Shown here in pieces: positions 20,611 to 31,737 of a DNA stretch of 64,000 nt (its first letter is position 1; each line of letters starts with the position of its first letter). The DNA comes from Cylindrobasidium torrendii FP15055 ss-10 (taxonomy: Eukaryota > Basidiomycota > Agaricomycetes > Agaricales > Physalacriaceae). Under the pieces are notes generated by a model. It searched no databases, was not told the DNA's origin, and was given only the letters and a program-made list of their open reading frames with translations. The position numbers and the translations under genes are program-made. The DNA is taken from assembly GCA_000934385.1 (NCBI GenBank), contig KN880528.1, forward strand, positions 24,027 to 88,026. Reading direction: 5' to 3'.

Positions 20611-21166
20611 GGATTGCGATGCCTTTGTACAACACCTTTTGACTGTGAAAACTGATCTTGTGTGCAACGTTTGCAGTGCGTCTGTTCTTCAATGGGTTTG
20701 CTGAGCCAAAGTACATGCATTCGGTGTATGTAGGACCTTAATGAAGCAATGCTATTCCGGGAAAATTGCAGAGCGCATTTCCCTGGTCCTGTGCTATGGG
20801 GATCGTCGACCTTGGGGTGCATGCCCATGTCTGTCGACGTCTCGAGATGACTGCTGAAGAGACGATGACTATGTCAGATGGACGCAGTAGCCCCAATAGG
20901 CTGTGAGTGACTCGGACACGAAAAGGCTTTAAGGTTTTTGAGGACGCATTTCAACACGCTGAATCCAGCCCACAACCGACCCTCCAGCTTGTCTCATCTG
21001 AACCTTCTGAAATTCATTTGTCGTCGCCTGGCTCAGGCACGTTATACGCTTTTAACGCCTTTTATAAAGGCAGCGAACCGCCACGTGGTGCTTCGATCAC
21101 TATCCCATTGGAATTGGTCAGACATAGCTCTCCTTCTTCTACAACCACTACCATCCTATTGTTCTA
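20611..21166. other. Intergenic region with promoter of the Zn2Cys6 gene
   Basis: 556 bp. A TATA-like TATAAAGG lies at 21063-21070, about 100 bp before the start of the transcription factor, followed by a pyrimidine-rich tract (21130-21165). No gene is supported. Confidence 0.45.
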
Positions 21167-24100
21167 ATGGCCAAAACGGATCCAACGTATACTGCGGGAC
21201 ATCAGAGCAAAAAGAAGCGGGCCGATGAGGACGACGGCAAGGCAGTGCTACAACGGAGGCGGGTATGGCGCGCTTGTGAGAGCTGTAGGTAAGGTGTCTC
21301 CCCAGAAGTGCGTCAACTCAAAACAACTCACAGAATTTCAGAAGAAAGAAGGTCAAGTGTGACGGGAAAGAGCCCGTCTGCGGCCAGTGTTCGGCGTCTA
21401 GTCTGGAGTGCAATTGGTTGCAGACGAAAGATAGAGCAGCCTTGAGCAGACAGTGCGTTCACACATGCTTCGTATCCAGCCAATCGGCAGTACTCAGTCT
21501 TTTGTAGGTATGTCCAGGAGCTCGAGGCGCGCGTCATCGAATACGAAGCCATAATCAAGAATGTTAAACCCGCACTGAAGCAGATTGCTGGTGAGGGCGA
21601 ACATCCTTCCCCCCAATCATCCGATGCCGACCCGTCACCGGCGGCGGCGGCCTCTGCCCTGCTTCGCGCCATGTCACGAACTTCGGAATCGACTGTGCCA
21701 GTCAAACTGGAGGACGACACGTTTGGTGAACTAGCACTCGATGAATATGGACATGGTAGATGGATGGGCGGCTCCTCTTCCATGTCCCTCATTCAATCTT
21801 TCCGTGCTCTCACCACTGCCCCTCAGCACCGCATCTCCCCAGCTGAAGAGGACCGCGAGAACCCAGCGCCGAGCGTGAACAAGTTTTACTTTCCTGCTTC
21901 CGTCTTCTTCGGCCAAGTACATGCACTCCCTGGGCCTGAAGAGGTTGAGTACCCCCCTCGCGACCTTGCAGACAAACTGGTGCGTTGTCGCTTCGCACAC
22001 ACATGCATTGGATGACCGAAAGACTTACATCACAACAGGTGGACGCCTACTTCGCCGAAATACACTATCTCATGCCTGTTATCGACAAGCCGACGTTCTT
22101 GGCCCAGTACCAGCGAGTTATGGATAGCACAAAAGACATTGAATTCGCCAGGAAGCAAACTTCTATCATCTCACTCGTATTTTCGGTCTTTGCCTGTGCA
22201 GCTGCTCTAGTGAAGGATGACCGACTTTACACTGCGCATGAAGGCGGAATGGGCATGATTTATTACGAGCGGTAAGCTTGTATAATTGGGACGCTGTTGT
22301 GTTGGGGCTGATAAGCTGTAGTGCCTTGATACTCCAGTACATCTGTCATGCAAGCATTTCAGCAGACCATGTCCAATGCTTTGTTTTGCTGTCTTCGTTT
22401 CTGTGTTCAATCAATTGTCTCCCTCAAGCATGGATCCTGCTTGGACAAGCCGTTCGGACCGGTCAAGACCTGGGTCTCCATGTATGCATTCTTCGGCACT
22501 ATCTTCCTGCCACGGTGACTTACAGTAAAGCAGCGCTCGCCTCGTCGCCTTCAAGTCCTCACACCAATACAGAAAGAGACTCGTCGCAAGATTTGGTGGG
22601 GCGTTTACGTCCTTGATCGAATGCTTGCAGTCGCGCTTGGCCGGCCTCTTGGGATCAACGATGCCGACTGCGACGTAGAACACCCAATAGAGGTTGATGA
22701 CGACATACTTCCTCAATATTTCCAGGATCCCAACGTCCCGAAAGGTCTCTCGCTCATGGCAGGAACCGTGGCATTGATCAAACTCTACGAGATTGCCGGG
22801 CGTATCCTTCGTGTTGTCTATGCCCTCGAGAACTGCAAGGAGAACCTCGAGCCCGAGAGAAAGGTCGAACTGGAGCGCACAGTTGAAGGCTTTCATCAAG
22901 AAGTGCGGGCATGGTGCGACAGTCTTCCCGCCGCGTTCAAGACAGGCTCGAACAATACCAAAGAGTCAGCAATGGGGGCCGTCCTGTGTACCCATTTTTA
23001 CGGCATCCTCACCACTCTGCATCGCAACCTTTTACCTGTACAACGCGAGGACCCGGTCACCGCTCAATCGACCCAACACGCTGTTGACGCAGCGCGCGCC
23101 TGCATACGGCTGGCTCCGTCTATTAAACACTACGTGCCGGTGTCGCATCATCTGGGTTTCTTTATTCAGCACCTGTTTGCATCTGGCATTGTCGTGCTTC
23201 TCTTTGCCATGCATTCCAAGGACGCCAAGGCAGCCATTGCGGCGCTGAGCGAAGCACGGACGGCAAGTGATGCTATTGGCATTTGGGAGATGGTATGGCC
23301 TGGTGCACAGAAGGCCAAGGAATTGTTGAACGATTGTATCCAAACTGCGGCGCAAGCAGTAACAAGGAATGCAGCGCAGGCTCAAGACACCGACATGGCC
23401 GATGCGACGTCGCAGCCGCAGGCTCAGACGCAAATGCGTCACGAACGTAACCGGTCAGTGACTATAGAGGAGCCTACGCGAGGAAGTATGCCTGCGCCTC
23501 CGCGTCTGTCGAAGAGCACGAGCAGCAAGCAAACATCCCCTTCCTCCCGACGGAATCGCTCGAGAGAGCAGTCTACGGCAACGAGACGTCTCGCTTCGTC
23601 TCCGTACCACAATAGTCAGTGCATTCCCCTTATGAACGAAGTGATTTCTGACTTGACTTTAGCCGCCCTTCGGGCTCGCTCTAGTTCAAGAAGACGAGGA
23701 TATGACGAGGAAGAGGCATCCTTGTATCAAAGCTTCGTCCACAGCCCAAAGATGGCTGCTGCTGCGAGCAACCACAGCTCACCTTCATCCGCTCCTTCAC
23801 CGTCGCTGTCCGCGAAAGGTCTTGTGCCAGACTCAGCCGCCAGTCCCACAGTAGCCACGCATTCTCAGTTTAGCTACGGTGCTTCTAGCGCCCAGCCATC
23901 ATCGCCACTATACAGCGAGTTTGGGTTCGACAGCCAGATAGGACAGCCAGCAACAACTCAGTGGAACGGCAACAGCAGTGGCCTTGGGATGGACAACGGC
24001 ATGCTATACGATTATGGATATGGCTCTGGTATAGACGGCATGTATGCTGGCTTTGATTCCAGCATGGGTGGTGCGACAACCTCTTTTGACGCCCCCGGCC

Positions 24101-24285
24101 TGCCTTTCCGAGGACTCGATTTCCTTCGAAATTACAATAACGCGGACGAGCCAGCTGCGCCATACCTGACTGCTGAACAGGACTCGGGGTTATGGCAGAG
24201 CTACGAGCCCGTGAACTTTGATTACGTGCCCGAGCTGCCTTTTACGCTCACAGATCTGGATCCTAATGGCGAGAGGCGAACGTGA
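21167..24285 (+). CDS. Zn2Cys6 transcription factor with fungal-specific regulatory domain
   Basis: Nuclear DNA-binding regulator. The N-terminus is basic; the binuclear zinc cluster spans a splice: CESC then RRKKVKCDGKEPVCGQCSAS and SLEC, spacing C-x2-C-x6-C-x6-C-x2-C-x6-C. A linker and coiled coil follow (YVQELEARVIEYEAIIKNVK). The middle-homology domain (Fungal_trans) includes DAYFAEIHYLMPVIDKPTFL, ALILQYICHASI, AWILLGQAVRTGQDLGLH and RRKIWWGVYVLDRMLAVALG. The C-terminal ~300 residues are low-complexity with Ser/Gln/Ala-rich and acidic parts, as in activation domains, ending LDPNGERRT. About six introns are certain. A further candidate intron at 23615-23662 is 48 nt, in frame and without a stop. 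The target genes cannot be told from sequence. Confidence 0.9.
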
Positions 24286-24756
24286 TCTCCATCCTGCGTG
24301 TGTGATATACTTGCTATTTTCCTTCACCGTCAATGCTCTTGCTTTCGTTACGATACTTTATGCCACCATCCCCACCAACTACGTTTACTTGCGCCCCGAC
24401 CCTCGAACAGTCGTCTCTGTCGTGTATTATTACTGTACTTTACTATGCTTGGTCTGTACAGCGTTTGTATTCGTAGACGCCCCTGCTCCCTGCTCCCTTT
24501 CTTCCGATTCCTTTTTTTACCGTACCTAGCTAGTAGTTGAGAAGTAATGACGGACAGTTCGGATTTTCCATGGGATGGATGCGTGTTTTCACGGTGCGAG
24601 TACTTATGCCTATTGCTTCCTTTTCGTTGACATTCATGATTCGCATAAGCACTGCCAGGATGAGGCGTCTGAACGGCTTTGATTGCTTCCTGGCGCTTTG
24701 AAAGACCTTCTTCAGGCGTCATAGTTTTGTCGGCTTGGTAAGGGCTTCCGAGGGTC
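24286..24756. other. Intergenic region
   Basis: About 470 bp of 3' UTR and upstream sequence between the transcription factor and the aldo-keto reductase. Pyrimidine-rich runs occur near 24470-24525. No ORF with support. Confidence 0.4.
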
Positions 24757-24764
24757 TATATAAG
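24757..24764 (+). promoter_or_regulatory. TATA box of the aldo-keto reductase gene
   Basis: TATATAAG, 34 bp before the start at 24798. Confidence 0.6.
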
Positions 24765-24797
24765 ACCAGAAAGCTTGTTTTCCCGCTCCAATCTACC

Positions 24798-26118
24798 ATG
24801 GACAAGTTTCTAGCACCAGGACCTCCCCCGGCCACCAAGCTTGGCGAGTATCGCGCACTCTCCTCGCGCGCTGGAGTGCATGTGTCTCCGCTCTGTTTGG
24901 GCGCGATGAGCATTGGAGAGTCGAACGATGTCTGGACGGGCGTCATGGGCTCGGCAATGACAAAGGAAAAGAGCTTCGAGTTGCTCGACGCGTATTTTGA
25001 CATGGGTGGTAATTTCATTGACACAGCGAATGGATAGTACGTGTTTTTTTTGGCGTAGTGTGTCGAGTCTGGCTGACCTTTGTCCAGTCAAGACGAGACA
25101 TCGGAGCAAATCATTGGAGCGTGGATAGAGGCGCGCAAGAACCGGGACCAGGTCGTGCTCGCAACCAAGTACACCACTCACTACAAGGTTCGCGACCCTG
25201 CCATCAAGAATAAGGTCAACTACGTTGGGAACAACGTCAAGAGCATGCGCCTCAGTGTCGAAGCCAGCCTTGAGAAACTGCGGACGTCGTACATCGATTT
25301 GCTCTACGTGCACTGGTGGGACTACGAGACGTCTGTCGAGGAAGTCATGGACGGTCTCCACAATCTCGTCGTCGCTGGCAAGGTTCTCTACCTCGGTATC
25401 TCCGACGCCCCTGCCTGGGTTGTTGCACAGGCAAACACTTATGCCAAAGCCTACGGCAAGACGCCGTTCGTCGTCTACCAAGGCCAGTGGAACATCATGG
25501 CCCGCTCCTTTGAACGCGATATCATTCCTATGGCGCGTTCGTTTGGGATTGCCCTTGCGCCGTGGGGAGTCATTGGCGGAGGTAGGCTTCGCACGGATGC
25601 GGAGGAGAAGCGCAGATTGGAATCTGGAGATAAGGGGCGTGGGGGAGACGCCTGGCAGAGAACACAGGCTGAGATTACCGTCTCCCACGCCCTTGAGAAG
25701 GTTGCTGGCGAGCTCGGGGTCAAGAGCATTACCTCTGGCGAGTCGAACTCATTTGCAGTACCGTTTCTAGAGGCTAACCCAAACACTCATAGTCGCCATT
25801 GCATATGTCATGCAGAAGACGACGCATGTCTTCCCAATCATCGGTGGGCACAAGGTCGAGCATCTCAAGGACAACTTGGAAGCTCTGGATATCACTCTGT
25901 CGGCTCAGCAGATTGAGTACCTGGAAAGCGTGTCGGAGTTCGATCCTGGATTCCCGAACACTATCATTGTATGTCGTGAGATTCACATTCGAATTCATCT
26001 GACACTTTTCTACAAGGGTGACGGTACATACATCTCTCCAATCATGCGACCAGGAGCTACTATCGTGAAGCACCCCCTGCCAAAGCCCATCACTGCGAGC
26101 ACTGCTCCGAGTCGTTGA
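24798..26118 (+). CDS. Aldo/keto reductase, aryl-alcohol dehydrogenase (AAD) type
   Basis: NADPH-dependent reductase of the AAD / norsolorinic-acid-reductase group, often used by wood- and litter-decay fungi on aryl aldehydes. [20 protein letters not shown], then [18 protein letters not shown]. The catalytic tetrad can be seen: Asp in [12 protein letters not shown], the Tyr of the same motif (its codon TA|T is split by the first intron, about 25037-25087), Lys in [11 protein letters not shown] and His in [13 protein letters not shown]-binding regions near the end include [20 protein letters not shown] and [18 protein letters not shown]. The C-terminus is [15 protein letters not shown]. Other introns near 25743-25792 and 25968-26017. 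A TATA box precedes it, which suits an inducible gene. The true substrate is not known. Confidence 0.9.
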
Positions 26119-27148
26119 CTATGTAAATCCAGATAAGGATCCTACGTAAACTTTTGCACAGACATATTACAAATTGAATTGAAGGATATCGTGTTGTACA
26201 CCGAAAGGAAGGATCAATTTTAGAGAAAGCAACATCACGATGCGTCTTTAATGTTCATTGTGCTGACAAATTCGTCGGCATCTCGGCCGATTATTACACA
26301 GAGATGTGCTCTCATCATCGTGCTTTCATGTTTGATTCCGGGCCGAGCTATCTCGTGAGCAACATTTCATTATTTATCATAGAGAATGACGGTCTACAGT
26401 AGATGCAGTGAATATCCTAATAATAAAGAAAAATGATTAGTCAGCTGTGTCGCGTGGCTTATGTAGCCAATCAGCGCTTCAGCTGAGACCAGCGACCATG
26501 GCCAAGAAAACAAGTCCCGACGGCCCAGTACTCAGTGGTGGTCGAGGCGCGATCGAGACAGAGTGATGCGCCGCCGACCTACGGCCGCTTTACCAGAAAC
26601 AACATCCGACGCAGCTCCACTTAATTATGAAGAGGAAGCCAACAATAACAAACATATGAAGCTTCCCTACCGTAGTCGAAGTGGCCCTCGAGCCCGTGCA
26701 TTGCCCGATCTATTTGTCAATGATCGGAAAACAATGAAGAAAGCGCACACGCAAGTAGTAGAAACTCGAGAGCCTGGAAAGAACAACACCTAGGAAGGCT
26801 GGAAGCTGAACAAAAGGGATCACTCAAAGCAAAAGATTCAGAACACACCGCACGGTTGGGGAGATGGCAATAGGAAATTGAGAGCGCGCAAAGCAGCGAA
26901 ACTGTGACTGTGGCCGCCAAAAGCATGAAGGCAGGGAGAATCCGTTCAAATTGTGAACTCACTTGCACAATACTTACGGGCCCGAGAGCGTGCGCCGAAG
27001 GCGCATGCGGCAGGGCAACACCAGACTCACACATCCACCGCAGAATTCAAAGTAAGGATAAATAAAAGAGAGTCTTTCTTCAACCATGCAGACCCGTGCT
27101 TGCCACGGGCTAACTTGCTAGTATTACAGAAAATGTGAAGCCCCAGTC
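26119..27148. other. Gene-poor interval of about 1 kb
   Basis: No gene is supported. It has short ORFs on both strands (76 codons at 26563-26793 plus; 105 codons at 26717-27034 minus). The minus one contains a hydrophobic stretch (FMLLAATVTVSLLCALSI) and a perfect GTAAGT near 26978, but I see no matching partner exon or family. The first 300 bp are AT-rich. Confidence 0.4.
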
Positions 27149-29690
27149 TCATAATTCGCGGGGAGAAACCCCATATTCCATTAGCGCCTCCTTCGGTACG
27201 GTCCCAGGGCTCTCAAAAAGTAAATCATTTCCGGAGCTCGCCTTCGGGAACGCAATAACATCACGAATAGACTGTGTATCGCACAAAATCGACATCAAAC
27301 GATCAAAGCCTTCGGGAGAGCTATCAGCTTCTTATCGTAGGGAAGGGACGGTGACATACCTAAGGCTATACCACCGTGTGGCGGCGCGCCATACCTAAGC
27401 GCCTCGAGGAGATGCCCAAATGGTTCGCGCTCCCTTTCCGATAGCTACCCGGGTGTTCAGCGAAGATTCCCTTCGAAAGATATGACATACCTGCAAGATG
27501 TCCTTGAAAATATGCTCCTGCATATCCGCGTCGTGTACACGGACGGAGCCGCCACCAATTTCCATCCCGTTGAGGACAAGGTCGTAGTGCTGTCCGCGCA
27601 CTAATTCAGGATTCCCATTGTACAGGTGCGGGATGTCATCGTGCATTGGTGCTGTGAATGGGTGGTGCGTGCTGCAGAGCTTCCGGGAGCCGTCGGATTC
27701 TGGGCTGAACAGAGGGAACTCTGTTATCCAGAGGAAGTGAGGTGCATTGGACACTTTGTAGCCTGAAGCAGTTATGTAAGCATCCATTAATGAAAGAGGG
27801 AGGGGACAAGAATGACCTTTTTCAAGAGCATGTTGGAAGAGGGCGAGACGTTGTTTGCCAAGGATCGTTGCGCCGCCCTAGAAAATGTTAGCGTGATAAA
27901 GGTTTGCGAAAAAAACGTACTGATGGTGTCTTCGGTCTCCTGGCCAGCCATACTGCATCGCCGGATGAGAGCCTCAGAACCTGATTGAGGTGTGCTGGGT
28001 CCAACTGCTCGATCCCGATGTTCTTCACGATAGAGCTTACAGACAACCAACGGGAGATATTCGAAGATGACAAAGAGATGTAGTCCTGTAATATGATCAG
28101 AGACTTGTCCTGTATAAGAAGCTGCAGCGCACAGTATTCGGCTCTCGCGGGCACTTTTTGGCGGCTGCGGTAAAGTCGGGTTCCTCGTCTTTGCGAATGA
28201 TCATTGCCTCTAGGATGTCGCCAGACTCTTCGAGAGAAGCACGGAGCTCGTCAGGAAGGAAAGGGTTGAGGTTGGTCATCTAATGTATTTTAGTATGTGG
28301 CGGAAATACCCAGACAATGCTCACTTCCAGACCAAACCGGACGTCGGGCTTGTCTGAACCAAACTATCTCAGGCAGCACATCAGTCTACGCGAGGGGACA
28401 GAAGTAGCTGGCGCACACGAGTCATAGCCTCTGTATAGGTCATAACCTTGAATGCGGAAGGCAACTCGATCCCTTGAACGTCTTTCCAGACTGTGCGAAC
28501 AATTTTCTCGATAACCTCGCGAACTTCACCGCCGCCCATGCGCCAGCCTTCTGGGTCACTCGGCCGAGGACCCCAGGACACAAACGCCATTTCCATATCA
28601 ATCTGCGTGAACTCTGGCTGGCGGTCCTTGCGTCCATCCTCGTCGCGAAAGCAGCGGGCAATTTGGTAGTAACGGTCGACACCACCAGAGCAGATGAGAA
28701 GTTGTTTAGGCTGTTGGGGGGATTGTGCAAGAGCAAAGAAACGAGGAGGTTCATCCGAGCTTGTGCGTGTGGGGACGAGGAACTCCTTCGCGCCTTCTGG
28801 CGAGGAGCGAAGAAGAATTGGAGTCTCGACATCCAGAAAGTCTACAGAATGAAGCTTTGTGACGATACCGACCGAGGAAAGGACGACGTACCCAAGTCAT
28901 GGAGGATCGACCGCGCAATATGTGCGACGCGACTTCGTTTCTTCAAGTTCTGGGCAAGTTCTTCTCTTCTCAAGTCTAGGTACCTATAGCGAAGGCGGAT
29001 ATCTTCATTCGGCTTGAGTTGAGGCACTCAATACAAGGTAGTAGTGGTAGATGAGGACCCACAAGGTTGTATCCTACGGAAGGGACGAAGGGCATAGAGT
29101 CCGAAGCTGGATTCAGCACTGTGAGCGCGTCAACCTGTATTTCAATGGCCCCCGTAGATCCCTTTTTCAGGAATTAGATTATGAATACGGATGGGATGCT
29201 TGTTTACACACCTCTCGTTGGGCCTCTGCCGGCCTCAGCAATACACGTCCTTCAATAGAGACCACGGACTCGACGGGAAGTGAAGCGATAGAGCTGGAGA
29301 GTGATTCATTTGCATTATCCACGACGAGTTGGATAGTGCCAGTTGAGTCCTTCATCGGAAAAAAGGAGACCTGCTTTCCCTTCCTTGGGCAAGTGAGCAA
29401 GTTGTGGAGAGTGTGGTATACAGACGAACCGTTTGTTTAGCAACCACCCGGACAATACGACACGAGAGCCGGCATCCGAGTCAGAAAGTCCACCGCATGT
29501 ATGAGTGCGAGCCGGAAAAGGTCCTGAGGGGATTTGGTGCTATGTTTGAAGAATGTCGATAGGGCATACCACAATGCGCCCGTAAAGGAATGGGCTGAGT
29601 AGACGTTGAGGCATATCTGAGGCCAGAGTTGGATATAATTCGTGGAAAGGAATTCTTCCATGGGCTACGCGAGAGCCTGCGAACGAGCAT
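27149..29690 (-). CDS. MSD1: Aspartyl-tRNA synthetase, mitochondrial
   Basis: Class II synthetase that charges mitochondrial tRNA-Asp. From ATG 29690: [20 protein letters not shown] and [15 protein letters not shown], a strong mitochondrial leader. The anticodon-binding OB domain reads [20 protein letters not shown] and [20 protein letters not shown]. The catalytic domain has [60 protein letters not shown] (motif 2), [20 protein letters not shown] and a bacterial-type insertion, then [20 protein letters not shown] and motif 3 GGIALGFDRLM joined over the last intron (GTATGT...GAAG, near 27312-27359). The stop is TGA at 27151-27149 after VSPREL. About eight introns. The 24-residue longer start at 29762 seems less likely because it places acidic residues before the leader. 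Confidence 0.93.
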
Positions 29691-30007
29691 TATGAGATGG
29701 AAGTCCAAAGACGCGAAGACAGACGCGACCGATCCAGAGAGCGCGTCCCGGCCCGAATCCAACCGCTGAGCCTATAGTTCTAACTTCAACTGAGTATTCT
29801 TAACACTGAGTTACAGTAGCTGGATGCGTCCGCATATCTCCTCGAATTTTCCATGCTCGATTTTCCTCTGTATTCAAAGCCAATGACCATAGTGGTAATG
29901 ACAGGGAAGAGCATCTACCAATAGGTCTTTCCTACAAATTCGAGGCAGTGTAATGTTACATAACGGTGCAGTTTAATAGTCATAATGTACATTGGTCTAC
30001 ATGAAGC
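29691..30007. other. Short AT-rich intergenic region
   Basis: 317 bp upstream of the synthetase on the minus strand and downstream of the next minus-strand gene. It should contain the MSD1 promoter. No other feature was recognised. Confidence 0.4.
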
Positions 30008-30629
30008 TCAGCAACTCTTCACCGTTGTTCCAAGTTGTAGTTGAGAGCCTCTTGGGTCAAGTATCAGGACGCTGATCTGAAAACATTGCAATAATGGACC
30101 CTCTTGGGGCTCGCCATGCCGAAGGTCGTTCGTCTCTTCCGCCCTGCCCGATGCACCTATCCACCACGAATGTCTCGGGCTTCCCACAGTTTTCGTAGAT
30201 ACCGGGCTGGCCGTGGATGGTGTATGGGTTTCTTCCAAGCTCAGCGGCTGCGCGATAGCAGTTAGACCTCTGCTTTCTCCTGAGCCTTCGAATTTCACCT
30301 GTATATCACACCATACAGCCTCTTTCGTCAACCGTGTTGGAAACGCATTAAACCATTCCGGCCTCTTCGCAGAGTCGACGCGCGGCCCCAAAGAAAGTGT
30401 CACAGGCGTCGTTGGCCGATTACGATGCGAACGATAGTAGAACATAGACCCCAGCGTCATGCCCAGTGCAATCACTGCTAGCGTCGCTACCGACACACCT
30501 ACGAACCTATTGTGCATTTGTCAGATACAGCTCAGATTACGGCTTATCAGAAAATGCTTGCATCCCAATCATCCCACGCATCGGTCCAGGATCATTGCTC
30601 GTACTACTACTCGGCGGAATGGTAGCCAT
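30008..30629 (-). CDS. Hypothetical single-pass membrane protein
   Basis: Not recognised. A 169-codon exon gives one clear membrane helix (GVSVATLAVIALGMTLGSMF), then a basic flank (YYRSHRNRPTTP) and a ~130-residue soluble part with FPTRLTKEAVWCDIQVKFEG, ending GTTVKSC. Two models exist. The exon can start at its own ATG (30517, MHNRFVG). Or an upstream ATG at 30629 (MATIPPSSSTSNDPGPMRGM) joins by a GTAATC...ATAG intron of only 34 nt to PFVGVSV, which keeps the frame. The second places the helix after a 33-residue Ser/Pro N-terminus and fits the region better, but such a short intron is unusual here. Topology and function unknown. Confidence 0.5.
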
Positions 30630-31091
30630 CCTGGGAAGCAGAGGAAGACGAGAAGGTGGAAGTTGAAAGCAACCCAGGACCACGACTTCTTGGCAGACAA
30701 ACGCTCATCCGTGTCTAACCACGGCCCGCCGTGGTAATGATCCCATGGCCGAAATTCAGCATGACGGATTCCGGGCTGACTTTCGGCAAGCAAAATTCAA
30801 TGCATTGGTATGTGTAGAACAGTTAGTCAAATCACGGGACGCGGAGTATGTGCGCTAAACTGTCTTCGCCAAAGACCTGAGTGTGCAAGTCACAGACAAC
30901 GAGACTCGAGGGAATATCAAGCACGATGTGCTGGCCCGGCGCTGCGTCGTACTCGTCTCGAGTTTGCAATCGTGGATGAATAGTGTTATCTGGACACTGC
31001 AAAGAATGTCAAGATCAAAACAAAGCCTGCGCAGGATACGCACCAGACCCAGATGGGATAAGTTTACATGATCAATCCCAAAATAGCCACA
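30630..31091. other. Intergenic region without a supported gene
   Basis: 462 bp between two minus-strand genes. A short perfect hairpin (ACCACGGC/GCCGTGGT with CC loop bases) sits near 30718-30735. Other ORFs are short and unsupported. Confidence 0.4.
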
Positions 31092-31625
31092 TTATGCTCC
31101 CAGTGCACGATACTTCATGCTTTCCAAAGTTTCGATACTCTCCGTGCTCTTGTGGATGCCGTCCATCGAGTTGCGGATTAACCAAACCAGCATCGGGGTG
31201 ACAAGGTGCGCCCACCATGCGATATCGTGGTCTATTGGATCGGGAATGGATGGGTCCACGGATGCCAGGGAGCCACCAAAGTGGAAGAATGCGAGGGTAG
31301 GCGCAAGAAAAGCGGCAGTGTAGGTAAAGGTCCATGACTGTGCGTTGGTATTCTGAGTGATGATGAGGTACATGTTTACATGCACAAGCTGGGGCAAGAA
31401 CAGAAGAATGTTGGATGTCCTCAAAAGCATGATGAGGTGTCCAATAGCACTGAGGGCGAGGACAAGCTTGAGAATGAGGAGCGCCTGCCTGTCGGATTCA
31501 GCGTTTTGTGCCCGCAGTCTGGATATCGTGTCCTCTTGCTCTTGCTCATCCAGAATTCTTTTCTCCGAGTCGGCTGTGTCATCTGGTTGGTACTGGAATG
31601 GATTCCGCCGACGAAGCCTTTCCAT
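31092..31625 (-). CDS. Small multi-pass membrane protein of unknown function
   Basis: A single-exon 177-residue protein. The first ~50 residues are charged and helical (MERLRRRNPFQYQPDDTADS, then EEQEQEDTISRL-like coiled coil). About four hydrophobic segments follow: LLILKLVLALSAIGHLIMLL, ILLFLPQLVHVNMYLII, FTYTAAFLAPTLAFFHFGG and IAWWAHLVTPMLVWLI. The tail is amphipathic (IHKSTESIETLESMKYRAL). The pattern is that of an uncharacterised fungal membrane protein, perhaps of ER or mitochondria; nothing in the sequence decides. It shares a 112-bp divergent promoter with the Pol III subunit RPC6. Confidence 0.7.
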   Translation of the reverse strand: MERLRRRNPFQYQPDDTADSEKRILDEQEQEDTISRLRAQNAESDRQALLILKLVLALSAIGHLIMLLRTSNILLFLPQLVHVNMYLIITQNTNAQSWTFTYTAAFLAPTLAFFHFGGSLASVDPSIPDPIDHDIAWWAHLVTPMLVWLIRNSMDGIHKSTESIETLESMKYRALGA

Positions 31626-31737
31626 CCTGGTGATGGACAGAAGTAAAGAGTGTTGTCCGGGCTTCCGGTCCGAGACAGAAAGATGAGATTAGTTGATCGG
31701 CGAGTTTGACCAGAGGCGCGTCCCTCCATCCACGACG

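Noticed and set aside
24798..26118. Secondary-metabolite cluster around the Zn2Cys6 factor and aldo-keto reductase
   Set aside because: No backbone enzyme (PKS, NRPS, terpene synthase) lies nearby; adjacent genes are housekeeping. The PPTase at 41.5-42.6 kb is a general enzyme.
26563..27034. Small ORFs on both strands with one hydrophobic stretch
   Set aside because: No family match and no consistent exon chain; kept only as a note.
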